Below are positions 52,031 through 60,996 of a DNA stretch of 64,000 bases, in pieces. The notes under the pieces were generated by a model. The model had not been told where the DNA came from. It saw only the letters and a list, made by a program, of their open reading frames with translations, and did no database searches. The first letter of the stretch is position 1, and every line of letters begins with the position of its first letter. The DNA comes from AP-15 sp963796155 (GTDB lineage Bacteria > Pseudomonadota > Alphaproteobacteria > ATCC43930 > CGMCC-115725): assembly GCA_963796155.1 (NCBI GenBank), contig CAWCKT010000003.1, positions 1 through 64,000 of the forward strand, read 5' to 3'. The position numbers were made by a program, and so were the translations under genes.

Positions 52031-53332
52031 ATGACTTGCGTGTTATCGCGCGCTCGAACAGCGGTACTCGCGGCAGCGTTCGGCGGCCTCTTCGCCGCCC
52101 CCTGGCCGCTTTCCGCGCAACCGGCGCCGACCAGTCCTGCCCCGGCCGCGCAACCCTCATCGCCAGCCGCGGCGACGCAGGCGGCGACGCCTCCTTCTTG
52201 GGCGCAGGGACGTCCGGACACGGAGGGGGCAACAAATCTCGCGCCGGTGGCGCCGCCGCCAATCGCTACCGCCGCCGACAAGCTTCCCGTTGCGAAGCTG
52301 AAGGTCCCGAAGAACTTCAATATCGAAGTCTATGCCAGCGGTATGCCGGATGCGCGCTCTCTGCGGATAGATGACAAGGGGACGGTATTCGTCAGCAACC
52401 GTGTCCTCGACAAGATCTATGCAATCGTCGACAGGAACGGCAAGCGCGAAGTCAAGACGTTGCTGACTGGACTGTTTCGGCCGAACGGCATCGCCCTCCA
52501 CAACGGCGCGCTCTACATCGCAGAGCTCAACAAGATCTCGAAGGTCGACGATATCGAGGATCACCTCGATAACACGCCGAAGCCGACCGTCATCTACAGC
52601 GACCTGCCGAGTGACGAGCCGCACGGGTGGAAGTTTCTCGCTGTCGGACCCGACAACAGGCTTTATTTCAACATCGGCGCACCCTGCAACATCTGTATGC
52701 CGTCGCCGGCGCATGCCCAGCTTCGCAGCATCAACCTCGACGGCAGCAACGCCGAGGTGGTCGCCCACGGCATTCGCCAGGTCGTCGGCATGGATTTCCA
52801 CCCGGTGTCGAAGGTGCTCTATTTCACCGAGAACCAGCGCGACTGGCTGTCGGAGGACGAGCCGCAGGACAAGCTGAACCGCCTCCTCCATCCCGGCAAG
52901 GACAATTTCGGCTTCCCCTATTGCGACGGCGGCGACATCGAGGACCCGATCTACGGCTGGGGCCACAGCTGCAACGAATTCACCAAGCCGATCGCGCAGT
53001 TGGGGCCGCATTCGGCGCCGCTCGGCATGCGTTTCTATACCGGCCACATGTTCCCGCGCGAATACCAGGATGCGATCTTCATCGCGCGCCACGGCTCCTG
53101 GAACAAGACGAAGAAAATCGGCGGCGACATCGTCGTCGCAAAGCTCAATCCCGACGGGACGGTGAAGTCGGTCGAGCCGTTCATCACCGGCTTTCTCGTC
53201 AACAACAACTATATCGGGCGCCCGGTCGACATCGAGCTGATGAAAGACGGGTCGATACTGATCTCGGACGACTGGAACGGCGCGGTGTATCGGGTCAGCT
53301 ACGGTACGGCGCGCGTCAGCATGCGACGCTGA
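52031..53332 (+). CDS. Exported sorbosone dehydrogenase-like beta-propeller (PQQ-type)
   Basis: A 433-residue protein with a signal peptide (TAVLAAAFGGLFAAPWPLSA), a Pro/Ala-rich spacer to about residue 75, then a six-bladed propeller of the L-sorbosone/glucose dehydrogenase family: GLFRPNGIALHNGALYIAEL, LAVGPDNRLYFNIGAPCNIC, GMDFHPVSKVLYFTENQRDW and IARHGSWNKTKKIGGDIVVA. Members use PQQ in the periplasm. The ATG at 52031 is preferred because GGGAGG sits seven bases before it; an ATG two codons earlier overlaps that site. The following cytochrome is the likely electron acceptor. Confidence 0.85.
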   Translation: MTCVLSRARTAVLAAAFGGLFAAPWPLSAQPAPTSPAPAAQPSSPAAATQAATPPSWAQGRPDTEGATNLAPVAPPPIATAADKLPVAKLKVPKNFNIEVYASGMPDARSLRIDDKGTVFVSNRVLDKIYAIVDRNGKREVKTLLTGLFRPNGIALHNGALYIAELNKISKVDDIEDHLDNTPKPTVIYSDLPSDEPHGWKFLAVGPDNRLYFNIGAPCNICMPSPAHAQLRSINLDGSNAEVVAHGIRQVVGMDFHPVSKVLYFTENQRDWLSEDEPQDKLNRLLHPGKDNFGFPYCDGGDIEDPIYGWGHSCNEFTKPIAQLGPHSAPLGMRFYTGHMFPREYQDAIFIARHGSWNKTKKIGGDIVVAKLNPDGTVKSVEPFITGFLVNNNYIGRPVDIELMKDGSILISDDWNGAVYRVSYGTARVSMRR

Positions 53333-53340
53333 CCAGCGCC

Positions 53341-53922
53341 GTGCATTGGTGTGCCGCCCGCGCCAGCGCCCTGGCGGCGATGGTGGCGGCAGGAATATGG
53401 CCGTGCGCCGCCGCCCCTCCGCCGGAGCGGCTCGAACCCTGCCTCGCCTGTCACGGCGCCGATGGCCAATCGGAGACCGCGGAGGTACCCTCGCTGGGCG
53501 GGCAGCCTTCGCCATACACATTGATCCAGCTCGTCATGTTCCGCGAGGGGCTCCGCGTCGCCGAGCCGATGAATACGATGACCAAGGGGTGGAGCGACGC
53601 CGATCTGCAACAGGCGGCGGATTTTATCGCCACGCTGCCGCCGCCCAAGCCGCCTGCCGATCCTGGCGACCCCGACCGGCTCGAGCGGGCGCGCGCCCTT
53701 ACTGTGCAGAACCATTGCAATGTCTGCCACCGCCCCGATTTCTCCGGCCAGCAGAATGTGCCGCGACTGGCCGACCAGCGGGAAGACTATCTGCTGAAGA
53801 CCTTGCGCGAGTATAAGAGCGGCGCGCGCCGCGGCTACGATGCAACGATGGCCGAGGTCCTGCAGCCGATCGGCGACGCGCAGTTAGTCGATTTCGCCTA
53901 TTACCTTGCGCACGCTCGTTGA
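53341..53922 (+). CDS. Dihaem cytochrome c (c4-like)
   Basis: A 193-residue exported protein with two haem motifs, CLACHGADGQ near residue 34 and CNVCHRPDFSG near residue 126, and the c4-type phrases PSLGGQPSPYTLIQLVMFRE and PRLADQREDYLLKTLREYKS, where the Met ligands follow (MNTM, MAEVL). The start is GTG 53341, nine bases after the stop of the dehydrogenase-like gene; it gives a short signal peptide (ASALAAMVAAGIWPCAA). It probably takes electrons from the propeller enzyme. Confidence 0.88.
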   Translation: MHWCAARASALAAMVAAGIWPCAAAPPPERLEPCLACHGADGQSETAEVPSLGGQPSPYTLIQLVMFREGLRVAEPMNTMTKGWSDADLQQAADFIATLPPPKPPADPGDPDRLERARALTVQNHCNVCHRPDFSGQQNVPRLADQREDYLLKTLREYKSGARRGYDATMAEVLQPIGDAQLVDFAYYLAHAR

Positions 53923-54003
53923 GGTAGTCACCCGGGCCGGCCGCGCGCGGGGCCGAACATCGTCGGCCCGCACCGCGGGGTTCGTGGGAGCAGCACAGCT
54001 GGG

Positions 54004-55800
54004 TTAGAGCTGGTCCGGATCGAAATCCAGCACGGTGCCCGCGCCGACGGCTCCGGGAAGATAGCCCGGCGCGAGCGCCAGGAAATGCTCGGTATAAAAC
54101 CGCGCAGTCACGCGCTTGGCGGCGAGAAAGGCTGTATCGCCGCTGTCTTCGGTGTTACGACGTTCGGCGGCGAGGGCCATCCGTGCCGTCAGCCAGCCGG
54201 CGCAGACTGTCCCCAGCAACTCGAGATACGGCACCGACCCGGCCGCTGCCCGTGCCGCCTCTGCTTCGACAAGATAGGAGGTCGCCGCTTGGAGTGCCGT
54301 AAGCCCTTCTTGCAACGGTCGGGCGATCGCGGCGAGGTCGGCTGAACGAGCCTGACCGATCGCCGCCGCCGTTGCCCGCATCTCGGCGATCAGCGCCGCC
54401 GCGGCTTCGCCGCGGTCACGCGCGAGCTTGCGGCCGACGAGGTCGTTCGCCTGGATGCCGTTCGTTCCCTCATAGATTGGCGCGATGCGGGCATCGCGAA
54501 AATGCTGTGCCGCGCCGGTCTCCTCGACATATCCCATCCCGCCATGCACCTGGATGCCGGTCGAGGCGACAGCCACCCCGAGATCGGTGCACCACGCCTT
54601 GACCACCGGGATCAGCAAGTCCGCCCGACTTTGCGCTGCTCGACGCGCCGCGGGCTCGGGGTGGCGGCGGCCCCGGTCGATCATCGCGGCGGCGTAATAA
54701 GCAAGGCCACGCATCGCCTCGGTCGCGGTGCGCATCCACAGCAGCATGCGGCGTACGTCCGGATGATGGATGATCGGCAGCGCCTCGCCATTCGGTGCGG
54801 CGCCGAGAGGCCGCCCCTGCACCCGGATGCGCGCGAAGTCGCGGGCCTGTTGATAGGCGCGTTCGGCGATCGCCACGCCCTGCAGCCCGACATTGAGGCG
54901 GGCGGCGTTCATCATCGTGAACATGTACTCGAGGCCGCGATTCTCCTCTCCGATGCGCCAGCCGATGGCCCCTTCGTCTTCGCCATAGGCGAGCACGCAG
55001 GTCGGCGAAGCGTGGATGCCGAGCTTGTGCTCCAGGCTCAACGTGCGCACGTCGTTGTGCGGTCCCGGGCCGCCCTGGTCATCGGGCAGGAACTTCGGCA
55101 CGAGAAAAAGCGAGATGCCGCGGCTGCCGGGCGGCGCTTCGGGGGTACGCGCCAGCACCATGTGGATGATGTTCGACGCCAAGTCGTGGTCGCCATAGGT
55201 GATGAAGATCTTCTGCCCGCTGAGCCGGTAATGCTCGCCCCAGCGCGGATCGTGGGCCGGCAGCGCACGTGTCCGCAACGCCGCGAGATCCGATCCGGCC
55301 TGCGGCTCGGTCAAGTTCATCGTTCCGGTCCATTCGCCGGAGACGAGCTTCCGCAAATAGCGCTGCTTTTGCTCGTCCGAGCCGTGCGCCTGCAGGAGCT
55401 CGACCGCACCGACGGTCAGCAACGGACAGAGGGCAAAGCTCATGCAGGCGGAATTCCACATCTCTGCAACCGGTATGGCGAGGGCGAGCGGCAGACCCTG
55501 GCCGCCATATTCGGGATCGAACGCGAGCCCGTTCCAGCCACCCTCGACATAATGGGCATAAGCCTCGCGAAACCCCGGCGGGGTGCGCACGACACCGTTT
55601 TCGAGCACGCTGCCGGCGCGGTCGGCCGGCTGGTTGAGCGGCGCCAGTACATTGCCGGCGAGTTTCGCCGCCTCGTCGAGTATAGCCTCGGCGAGGTCGG
55701 GAGTGGCCGCCTCGTAGCCGGGCAGCCGCGCCAATTCCTCGAGCCCGGCCACCTCATCGAGCACAAAGCGCATATCGGCGACTGGAGCGGCATAGGACAT
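54004..55800 (-). CDS. Acyl-CoA dehydrogenase, long (DmdC/FadE-like) form
   Basis: A 598-residue flavoenzyme, longer than the 380-residue classical type. It has EWTGTMNLTEPQAGSDLAAL (FAD/substrate loop), KIFITYGDHDL, GSRGISLFLVPKFLPDDQGG, GVAIAERAYQQARDFARIRV and the region IQVHGGMGYVEETGAAQHFR with the FAD-contacting GGxGY, followed by YEGTNGIQANDLVGRK. The long C-terminal domain is as in 3-methylmercaptopropionyl-CoA dehydrogenases and related enzymes. The acyl substrate is not readable. No thioesterase or ligase gene is adjacent. Confidence 0.92.
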   Translation of the reverse strand: MSYAAPVADMRFVLDEVAGLEELARLPGYEAATPDLAEAILDEAAKLAGNVLAPLNQPADRAGSVLENGVVRTPPGFREAYAHYVEGGWNGLAFDPEYGGQGLPLALAIPVAEMWNSACMSFALCPLLTVGAVELLQAHGSDEQKQRYLRKLVSGEWTGTMNLTEPQAGSDLAALRTRALPAHDPRWGEHYRLSGQKIFITYGDHDLASNIIHMVLARTPEAPPGSRGISLFLVPKFLPDDQGGPGPHNDVRTLSLEHKLGIHASPTCVLAYGEDEGAIGWRIGEENRGLEYMFTMMNAARLNVGLQGVAIAERAYQQARDFARIRVQGRPLGAAPNGEALPIIHHPDVRRMLLWMRTATEAMRGLAYYAAAMIDRGRRHPEPAARRAAQSRADLLIPVVKAWCTDLGVAVASTGIQVHGGMGYVEETGAAQHFRDARIAPIYEGTNGIQANDLVGRKLARDRGEAAAALIAEMRATAAAIGQARSADLAAIARPLQEGLTALQAATSYLVEAEAARAAAGSVPYLELLGTVCAGWLTARMALAAERRNTEDSGDTAFLAAKRVTARFYTEHFLALAPGYLPGAVGAGTVLDFDPDQL

Positions 55801-56136
55801 GTCGGGTCTCCCGGCTGCGTCTCCCTGCTCTCAGTGAGAATACGCGAAAAACACTCTAATCGGGTCCCTCTTTCGATCACAAAATCATGCTACTTGCTCT
55901 ACTTACGTGTAACCATCGCGCCCTCAGGGAGGCCTGCAGGGAGGCGAAACGGCCCCCTGAGGGAGGCGGCAAGGAGAGGCGGCAATGCCTCGCGCGAAGC
56001 TATGGCTGCGTGAGGCTACCCGATCGTGATGATCCCGGTCTTTACGGTGCCCAGCTAGCTCGATCATCCTCCACTATCTGTTGCTGCGGCAGCTCCGCCG
56101 TCGGGCCCATCAGCCCGCGGCATAGACGAGGGACCG
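55801..56136. other. Intergenic region without a recognisable gene
   Basis: About 335 bases between the acyl-CoA dehydrogenase start and the nirC stop. The part next to the dehydrogenase gene (55840-55920) is AT-richer and probably contains its promoter. A hairpin lies near 55922-55962. No coding pattern is convincing. Confidence 0.5.
55922..55962. repeat. Inverted repeat downstream of the nirC-type gene
   Basis: CCTCAGGGAGGCC at 55922-55934 and GGCCCCCTGAGG at 55951-55962 pair over 12 bases with one bulge or mismatch and a 16-base loop. No T run follows on the minus strand, so it may be a REP-like element rather than an intrinsic terminator. Confidence 0.4.
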
Positions 56137-56949
56137 CTACTCCGCCGCGGCGAGGCTCGCGGAGGCGGGCACCGCGGCTGGGGTGCGCGACGCCGCCCAA
56201 TAGCCGAGCCCCATGATTCCGGCGCCGGCGATTGCATTGCCGATCGTCACCCACAGCAGGTTCCATCCCAGCCCCGAGAGCGACACAGTCGCCGGGTGCT
56301 CGGTGAGGAGGGCGATCGACAACAGCGTCATGTTGGCGACCGAGTGCTCGAAGCCGCTGGCGATGAAGGCATAGAGGCACCAGAAGATGGCGATGCATTT
56401 GGCGGCGTCGCTGGTCATCCGCGCCGACGTCCAGATTGCCAAGCAGACGAGCCAATTGCACAGAATGGCCCGGGCCATGAGTTCGAGCGCCGGCGCATTC
56501 ATCTTGGCCGCCGCGACGGTGACGATCAGCGGCGCCTTGCCGCCCAGGCCGAGCAGGGCCGGGCTGCCGCCGCCGGCGACGAACAGCGCTGCCAGGATGA
56601 CGCAGCCGAACAGATTGCCGGCCCAGGACAGGCCCCAACAGGCGCCAAGCTCGCAGAGGCTGGTGCGGCCCCGGAGCCAGCCATGCGTCATGAACATCGT
56701 GTGGCCAGTGAACAGGTCGGAACCGGCGAAAATCACCAAGGTCAGCGCAATGCCGAACGAGGCGCCCATCACAACCGGGCGAATGCTCGGATCGACCGCG
56801 TTGCCGACGCAGAAAATCAGGATGATGCCCATGCCGACATAGGCGCCGGCCATCATCGAGCTGATCGTGAACCCAAGCGGCGAGCGCCGCAGAAACGCCG
56901 ACTTGGCGACGGCCGTCTTGGCGAACTGGTCGACAGTGTCGAGGAACAT
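56137..56949 (-). CDS. nirC: Formate/nitrite transporter family channel (NirC-like)
   Basis: A 270-residue membrane protein with six helices and the FNT phrases AGAYVGMGIILIF, GSDLFTGHTMFM, WAGNLFGCVILAAL, ILCNWLVCLAIW and ASGFEHSVANMTLLSIALL. AAGGAGAGTTTG precedes the ATG at 56949. It lies 68 bases after the reductase flavoprotein gene, so nitrite is the likely cargo. A damaged copy of its 3' end lies at 60797-60926. Confidence 0.9.
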   Translation of the reverse strand: MFLDTVDQFAKTAVAKSAFLRRSPLGFTISSMMAGAYVGMGIILIFCVGNAVDPSIRPVVMGASFGIALTLVIFAGSDLFTGHTMFMTHGWLRGRTSLCELGACWGLSWAGNLFGCVILAALFVAGGGSPALLGLGGKAPLIVTVAAAKMNAPALELMARAILCNWLVCLAIWTSARMTSDAAKCIAIFWCLYAFIASGFEHSVANMTLLSIALLTEHPATVSLSGLGWNLLWVTIGNAIAGAGIMGLGYWAASRTPAAVPASASLAAAE

Positions 56950-57017
56950 CAAACTCTCCTTGCGGCAAGGCTTTGATCGGCGGCGGCCGCCTTTCCGGGC
57001 GGCCGCCGGTATCGGTT

Positions 57018-58607
57018 TCAGTAGACGTCCTTCTGATAGCGGCCCTCGCCGGTGAGCCGGGCGAGATAGGCCTTGGCGGCCGCCGGTTGCATCCGGCCTT
57101 CCTTGGCGACGATGTAGGCAAGCCCCTGATCGACATCGCGGGCCATACGCAGGGCATCCCCGCAGACATAGAGATGCGCGCCGTCCTCGAGCCACGCCCA
57201 AAGCTCGCCCGCGTGTTCGAGCAGGCGGTGCTGGACATAGATCTTGTGTTCCTGGTCGCGCGAAAAGGCAGTGTCGAGCCGGGTCAGCAGCCCGTCGCGG
57301 TGGTACGCGGTCAACTCGTCCTCGAAGAAGAAATCGCTGTGCCGATGCGGGTTCCCGAAAAACAGCCAGTTGCGGCCGCGCGCGCCGATCGCCTGCCGCT
57401 CTTGCAGGAAGGCGCGGAACGGGGCGATGCCGGTGCCGGGCCCGATCATGATGACAGGCGCGTCGGGCCTGGCGAGGTGGAAGGCTTCGGCGGGATGGAC
57501 GTAGACCGACACATTCTCCCCCGGGGCGACGCGATCGCACAGAAAGGTGGAGGCGACGCCGCTGCGCCGGCGGGAGCGCTTCTCGTAGCGCACTGCGGCG
57601 ACGGTCAGATGAACCTCGCCGGCGGCGTGCTTTGGCGAAGAGGCGATCGAATAGAGACGCGGCCGCAAGGGATCCAGCGCCGAGATCAGCTCGGACAGGG
57701 GCGGGCGCGCCGACCGGAAGGTCTCGAGCAGGTCGAGCAGGTCGGCATCGTCCGGGCCGGCGCCGGGATAACCCTCGGCGATGGCCTGCAAGATGCGCGA
57801 TTCGTCGATGTCGAGCGCGCGCGAGGCCAATACCTCGATAGCCTGGTCGGACGGGCGTCGGAGCTCAACGCACTCGCTGAGGGCCTCGATCAGCGGCCGT
57901 TCGATGCCGTCAGGCGACAATACCGGTGTGTCCGACCGGACGCCGAGGCAGGTAATGATCGCGCTAACCAGGTCGGGACAGTTGCGCGCGACAACACCGA
58001 GGCTGTCGCCAACCCGATAGCCCTCGGAGCCGAGGTTGGCGTCGAGCACGACCAGCCGCGTATCCTTTTCCGTGCCGGCGCGATTGAGCCTTTGCGCCGC
58101 GCGCAACCGGGCCGAAAAGCGTTCGCCCGGCGCTCTGGCCGCAGATGGCCTGGCGGGGGGCGCAGTGATGGCGACGGGAGCCGCCGGTATCTCCGACCGC
58201 TCTTCCCCTAGCATGCCCAGTTCGGCCACCAGCGCCTTCAGCTTGCGCGAGGTCGCTTTGCCGCCGGGCACACAGCGGCTGAGGCTGGTCTCGGCGCCGG
58301 ACGCGATCGCCTCGGCGTAGGTCTTGCACAAATACCCGCATTGCCCGCAATCGGTCTGCGCCATCGCCGCCATCAATACCCGTTCGGGGCGCCTTCCGGC
58401 GGCGAGCGCGACCCGCTCGTCGAGCGGCATCCCCGGGTCGTGCCACGGAAAATCCTCCGGCTCTCGCGCTGCTGCGGGGGCCTCGGTGGTTCCGGCAGCG
58501 ACGCGCTCGCCGTTGCCGAAGAGGCCGGCGAGAAAGCCGTCGAGCCAGGCACGCTGCAGCGGCGAGAACGGCGCATTCTCGGGCAAAGAAGGCGCGATGA
58601 AGCCCAT
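57018..58607 (-). CDS. Reductase flavoprotein (CysJ-like, with N-terminal Fe-S domain)
   Basis: A 529-residue protein without a flavodoxin domain. Residues about 85-140 carry a [4Fe-4S]-type motif DCGQCGYLCKTYAEAI plus RCVPGGKATS; residues 180-400 are the FAD-binding and connecting domain (RLYSIASSPKHAAGEVHLTV); 400-529 are the NADPH domain (PVIMIGPGTGIAPFRAFLQE, YVCGDALRMARDV). It would feed electrons from NADPH to the sirohaem reductase encoded immediately upstream, one base away. This is an unusual arrangement compared with ferredoxin-dependent NirA. Confidence 0.88.
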   Translation of the reverse strand: MGFIAPSLPENAPFSPLQRAWLDGFLAGLFGNGERVAAGTTEAPAAAREPEDFPWHDPGMPLDERVALAAGRRPERVLMAAMAQTDCGQCGYLCKTYAEAIASGAETSLSRCVPGGKATSRKLKALVAELGMLGEERSEIPAAPVAITAPPARPSAARAPGERFSARLRAAQRLNRAGTEKDTRLVVLDANLGSEGYRVGDSLGVVARNCPDLVSAIITCLGVRSDTPVLSPDGIERPLIEALSECVELRRPSDQAIEVLASRALDIDESRILQAIAEGYPGAGPDDADLLDLLETFRSARPPLSELISALDPLRPRLYSIASSPKHAAGEVHLTVAAVRYEKRSRRRSGVASTFLCDRVAPGENVSVYVHPAEAFHLARPDAPVIMIGPGTGIAPFRAFLQERQAIGARGRNWLFFGNPHRHSDFFFEDELTAYHRDGLLTRLDTAFSRDQEHKIYVQHRLLEHAGELWAWLEDGAHLYVCGDALRMARDVDQGLAYIVAKEGRMQPAAAKAYLARLTGEGRYQKDVY

Positions 58608-58608
58608 C

Positions 58609-60414
58609 TCAGTCCTCGACCCGGGTATCCCCGGCGAACAGGCGCCTTAGCTCATCGATGCTGTGCCGGTTGGTGAAGGCATGAAAGGTTTCGCCGGCGC
58701 AGCGGCGGGCGAGAAACGTCCGCAAGATCACCTCGATGCGGCGCGGCACCTCGCCGGCCGGGATCGATTGATAAATCTCGCGGGCGAGCGACAAGTCGGC
58801 GCCGCTGCCGCCGCCGACCACCAGATGATAGCCCTCGCATTCGTTGTCGCCGCCGAGATCGACCTTGGTCGCCAGCAATCCGATATCGCCGACATAATGC
58901 TGGGCGCAGGAATTGGGGCAGCCGGTCAGATGAATGTTGATCGGCTGGTCGAGGTCGATCCGCGGATCGAGGTAGTCGGCGATGTCGAGCGCATGCCGTT
59001 TGGTGTCGCTGAGCGAGAATTTGCACCCGGCATTGCCGGTGCAGGCGATGAGGCCGGCGCGCACCGCGCTCGCCGTTGTGCCGAGGCCGAGCGCTTGGAT
59101 CTCGGCGACGGCATTGCGCACTTCATTATCCGGGATATCGGAGAGCAGCAGGTTCTGCCACACCGTCAGGCGCAGAGTGGAGGAGCCGCGGCGCTCGGCG
59201 ATCGCGGCGAGGCCGCGCAATTGCGCCACCGTCACGCGGCCGGCCGGCAACACCACGCCGATATAGGCGAGACCCGGCTGGGCCTGCACGTGCACGCCGA
59301 TATGGCCCTGGCGGACGATCGGACCACGCTTCTCGCCGATCTCGGCCGGGGCGAACCGCCAGGCAAACGGCAGATGTTGCGCTGCTTCATCGATGACCTT
59401 CCTGATACCCCAGCGCTCGATCAGGTACTTGAGTCGCGCCCGCTTGCGGTCGGTGCGGTCGCCGTGATCGATGAAGACGCGCAGGATCGCCGCGGCCGCG
59501 GCGACCACCTCCGACGGTTCGAGGAGCACGCCGGCGTCGCTGGCGAAGCTGCCGTGCCCGGTCAGGCCGCCGAGCATCATGCGGAAATAGACGCCTTCCG
59601 GCACCCCCTTCCCGACCGCGACCCGCACCGCGGCGAAGCCGATGTCGTTGGTGTCTTCGAGAACACCGATCGTCCCGCCGCCGTCGAAGGCGATGTTGAA
59701 TTTGCGCGGCAGGCCGTAGAGCTCGCGATGGTTCAGGATATGATGGTAGAGGGCGCGGGTCAGCGGCCGCGTGTCGATCAATTCCTGCGGGTCGATGCCG
59801 GCGGTCGGGCTGCCGGTCAGGTTGCGGATGTTGTCGGCGCCGGCGCCACGCGAGGTCAGGCCCAGTTCATCGACCGCGGTCAGCACATCGATCGGATGAG
59901 CCGCGCCGATCTCGCGGATCTGCAGATTGGCGCGCGTCGTGATGTCGACATAGCCGCCGCCGTAACGCTCGGCGATGTCGGCGATCCCCAGCGCCTGAGC
60001 CGCCGACACGATCCCACCCGGCAGGCGCAACCGCAGCATAAAGGCGTCCTGGTTCGGCGCGACATAGAAGAGGCCGTGAAATTTGTGGCGGAAAACGTCG
60101 AGCCCGGTCGGAAAGCGGCCGGCGGCCGCGTTCGCCGCCATCTCGTCCCACATGTCGAAGGGGTGTTTCTCGCGCTTAGCCAGCTCTTCCGGCGCCAGCG
60201 TGCCGCCGGCCACGATCGCTCGATCCTGCGCCGCTATATGAACATAATTCGGATCGTTTTGCTCATCGCTAACAGCGATGCCGCTGCCTTGCCCGTTATC
60301 TTGAGTATCTGCCGAGAGCGTGGGCGTTCCGATGCCGCGTTTTTTGGCAATCCCGGCAAGAAATCCTTCAAGATACTGTTTCTGCTCGTCGGTAAAACCT
60401 GGGTCGTGCGGCAT
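58609..60414 (-). CDS. nirA: Sirohaem nitrite (sulfite) reductase, NirA-like
   Basis: A 601-residue protein of the nitrite/sulfite reductase family with duplicated ferrodoxin-like halves (YVDITTRANLQIREI in the first, LRLTVWQNLLLSDIPDNEV in the second). The [4Fe-4S]/sirohaem Cys ligands are Cys458, Cys464 (CTGNAGC), Cys499 and Cys503 (CPNSC). The N-terminal 85 residues are an extension. With the FNT channel gene and the flavoprotein gene downstream, assimilatory nitrite reduction to ammonia is the likely role; sulfite reduction cannot be excluded from motifs alone. Confidence 0.9.
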   Translation of the reverse strand: MPHDPGFTDEQKQYLEGFLAGIAKKRGIGTPTLSADTQDNGQGSGIAVSDEQNDPNYVHIAAQDRAIVAGGTLAPEELAKREKHPFDMWDEMAANAAAGRFPTGLDVFRHKFHGLFYVAPNQDAFMLRLRLPGGIVSAAQALGIADIAERYGGGYVDITTRANLQIREIGAAHPIDVLTAVDELGLTSRGAGADNIRNLTGSPTAGIDPQELIDTRPLTRALYHHILNHRELYGLPRKFNIAFDGGGTIGVLEDTNDIGFAAVRVAVGKGVPEGVYFRMMLGGLTGHGSFASDAGVLLEPSEVVAAAAAILRVFIDHGDRTDRKRARLKYLIERWGIRKVIDEAAQHLPFAWRFAPAEIGEKRGPIVRQGHIGVHVQAQPGLAYIGVVLPAGRVTVAQLRGLAAIAERRGSSTLRLTVWQNLLLSDIPDNEVRNAVAEIQALGLGTTASAVRAGLIACTGNAGCKFSLSDTKRHALDIADYLDPRIDLDQPINIHLTGCPNSCAQHYVGDIGLLATKVDLGGDNECEGYHLVVGGGSGADLSLAREIYQSIPAGEVPRRIEVILRTFLARRCAGETFHAFTNRHSIDELRRLFAGDTRVED

Positions 60415-60449
60415 TGGCCTGTTTGACTGCGAATTGTGCTGTACAGTGC

Positions 60450-60466
60450 AGCAAACATCATGCCAA
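60450..60466 (-). promoter_or_regulatory. Sigma-54 promoter of the nirA operon
   Basis: On the minus strand the sequence TTGGCATGATGTTTGCT matches the sigma-54 (-24/-12) consensus TGGCAyr-N4-TTGCw at every defined position, with the GG and GC doublets exactly 12 bases apart. The predicted start site is about 25 bases upstream of the nirA ATG at 60414. The overlapping palindrome CTGTACAG (60439-60446) lies at the expected transcription start. Sigma-54 dependence suits nitrogen control by NtrC; an NtrC site was not identified. Confidence 0.65.
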
Positions 60467-60717
60467 ATCCGCTGGGTATCGCGTTATCAGGCATATCACA
60501 GCCAGAAACTATGGTCATGTGGCGCGGATCATGTTCGAGCGAGCCTGTATTCGATCTCGACATGGCATTCGCTCAAGAACGATGGCGGGTATTCGCGCGG
60601 TACAGTCGGTTGAAGGGCGAAAAGAAAGCTTCAACACTGTTACAGGGCATCGCCGCGAACTTGCACAGCCTAGCGGTCGTAACCAAACTGATGACTCCCC
60701 TGTCGCGCCTGACTTCG

Positions 60718-60791
60718 AGATTGCTTCGTCGCTCCGCTCCTCGTAATGACATTCATTTTGACGGGTCATTGCGAGCGAAGCGAAGCAATCT
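60718..60791. repeat. Palindromic intergenic repeat
   Basis: Two long arms form an imperfect inverted repeat: AGATTGCTTCG...CGTAATGAC at 60718-60750 and GTCATTGCGAGC...GCAATCT at 60765-60791. Elements reading agattgcttcg...gcaatgac are dispersed in high copy in several alphaproteobacterial genomes. Its right arm abuts the nirC fragment. Confidence 0.75.
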
Positions 60792-60796
60792 CGGCG

Positions 60797-60926
60797 CCGC
60801 GGCTGGGGTAAGCGACGCTGCCCAATAGCCGAGCCCCACGATCTGGCGCTCGCCATCACATTGCCGATCGTCACCCACGGCAGGTTCCATCCTAGCCCGG
60901 AGAGCGACACGGTCGCCGGGTGCTCG
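60797..60926 (-). pseudogene. Second, broken copy of the nirC 3' end
   Basis: About 130 bases match positions 56172-56302 inside nirC (shared peptides EHPATVSLSGLGWNL and VTIGN; shared DNA such as CCCAATAGCCGAGCCCCA). The copy has small deletions that break the frame. It lies between the palindromic repeat and a beta-propeller relic, so a duplication followed by decay is likely. Confidence 0.85.
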
Positions 60927-60996
60927 CCCCCGGATTCCCGCTCTCGCCCGCGGGGCACGCCCGTGGGCCGAAGGCGCATGGTCTGACGAAAGAGGT

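Noticed and set aside
52157..53521. Long minus-strand frame opposite the sorbosone dehydrogenase-like gene
   Set aside because: Composition is Arg/Val/Asp shadow-like and lacks any motif; the plus-strand gene has signal peptide, family motifs and a ribosome-binding site.
58663..60426. Long plus-strand frame opposite nirA
   Set aside because: Antisense shadow of a strongly conserved reductase gene.
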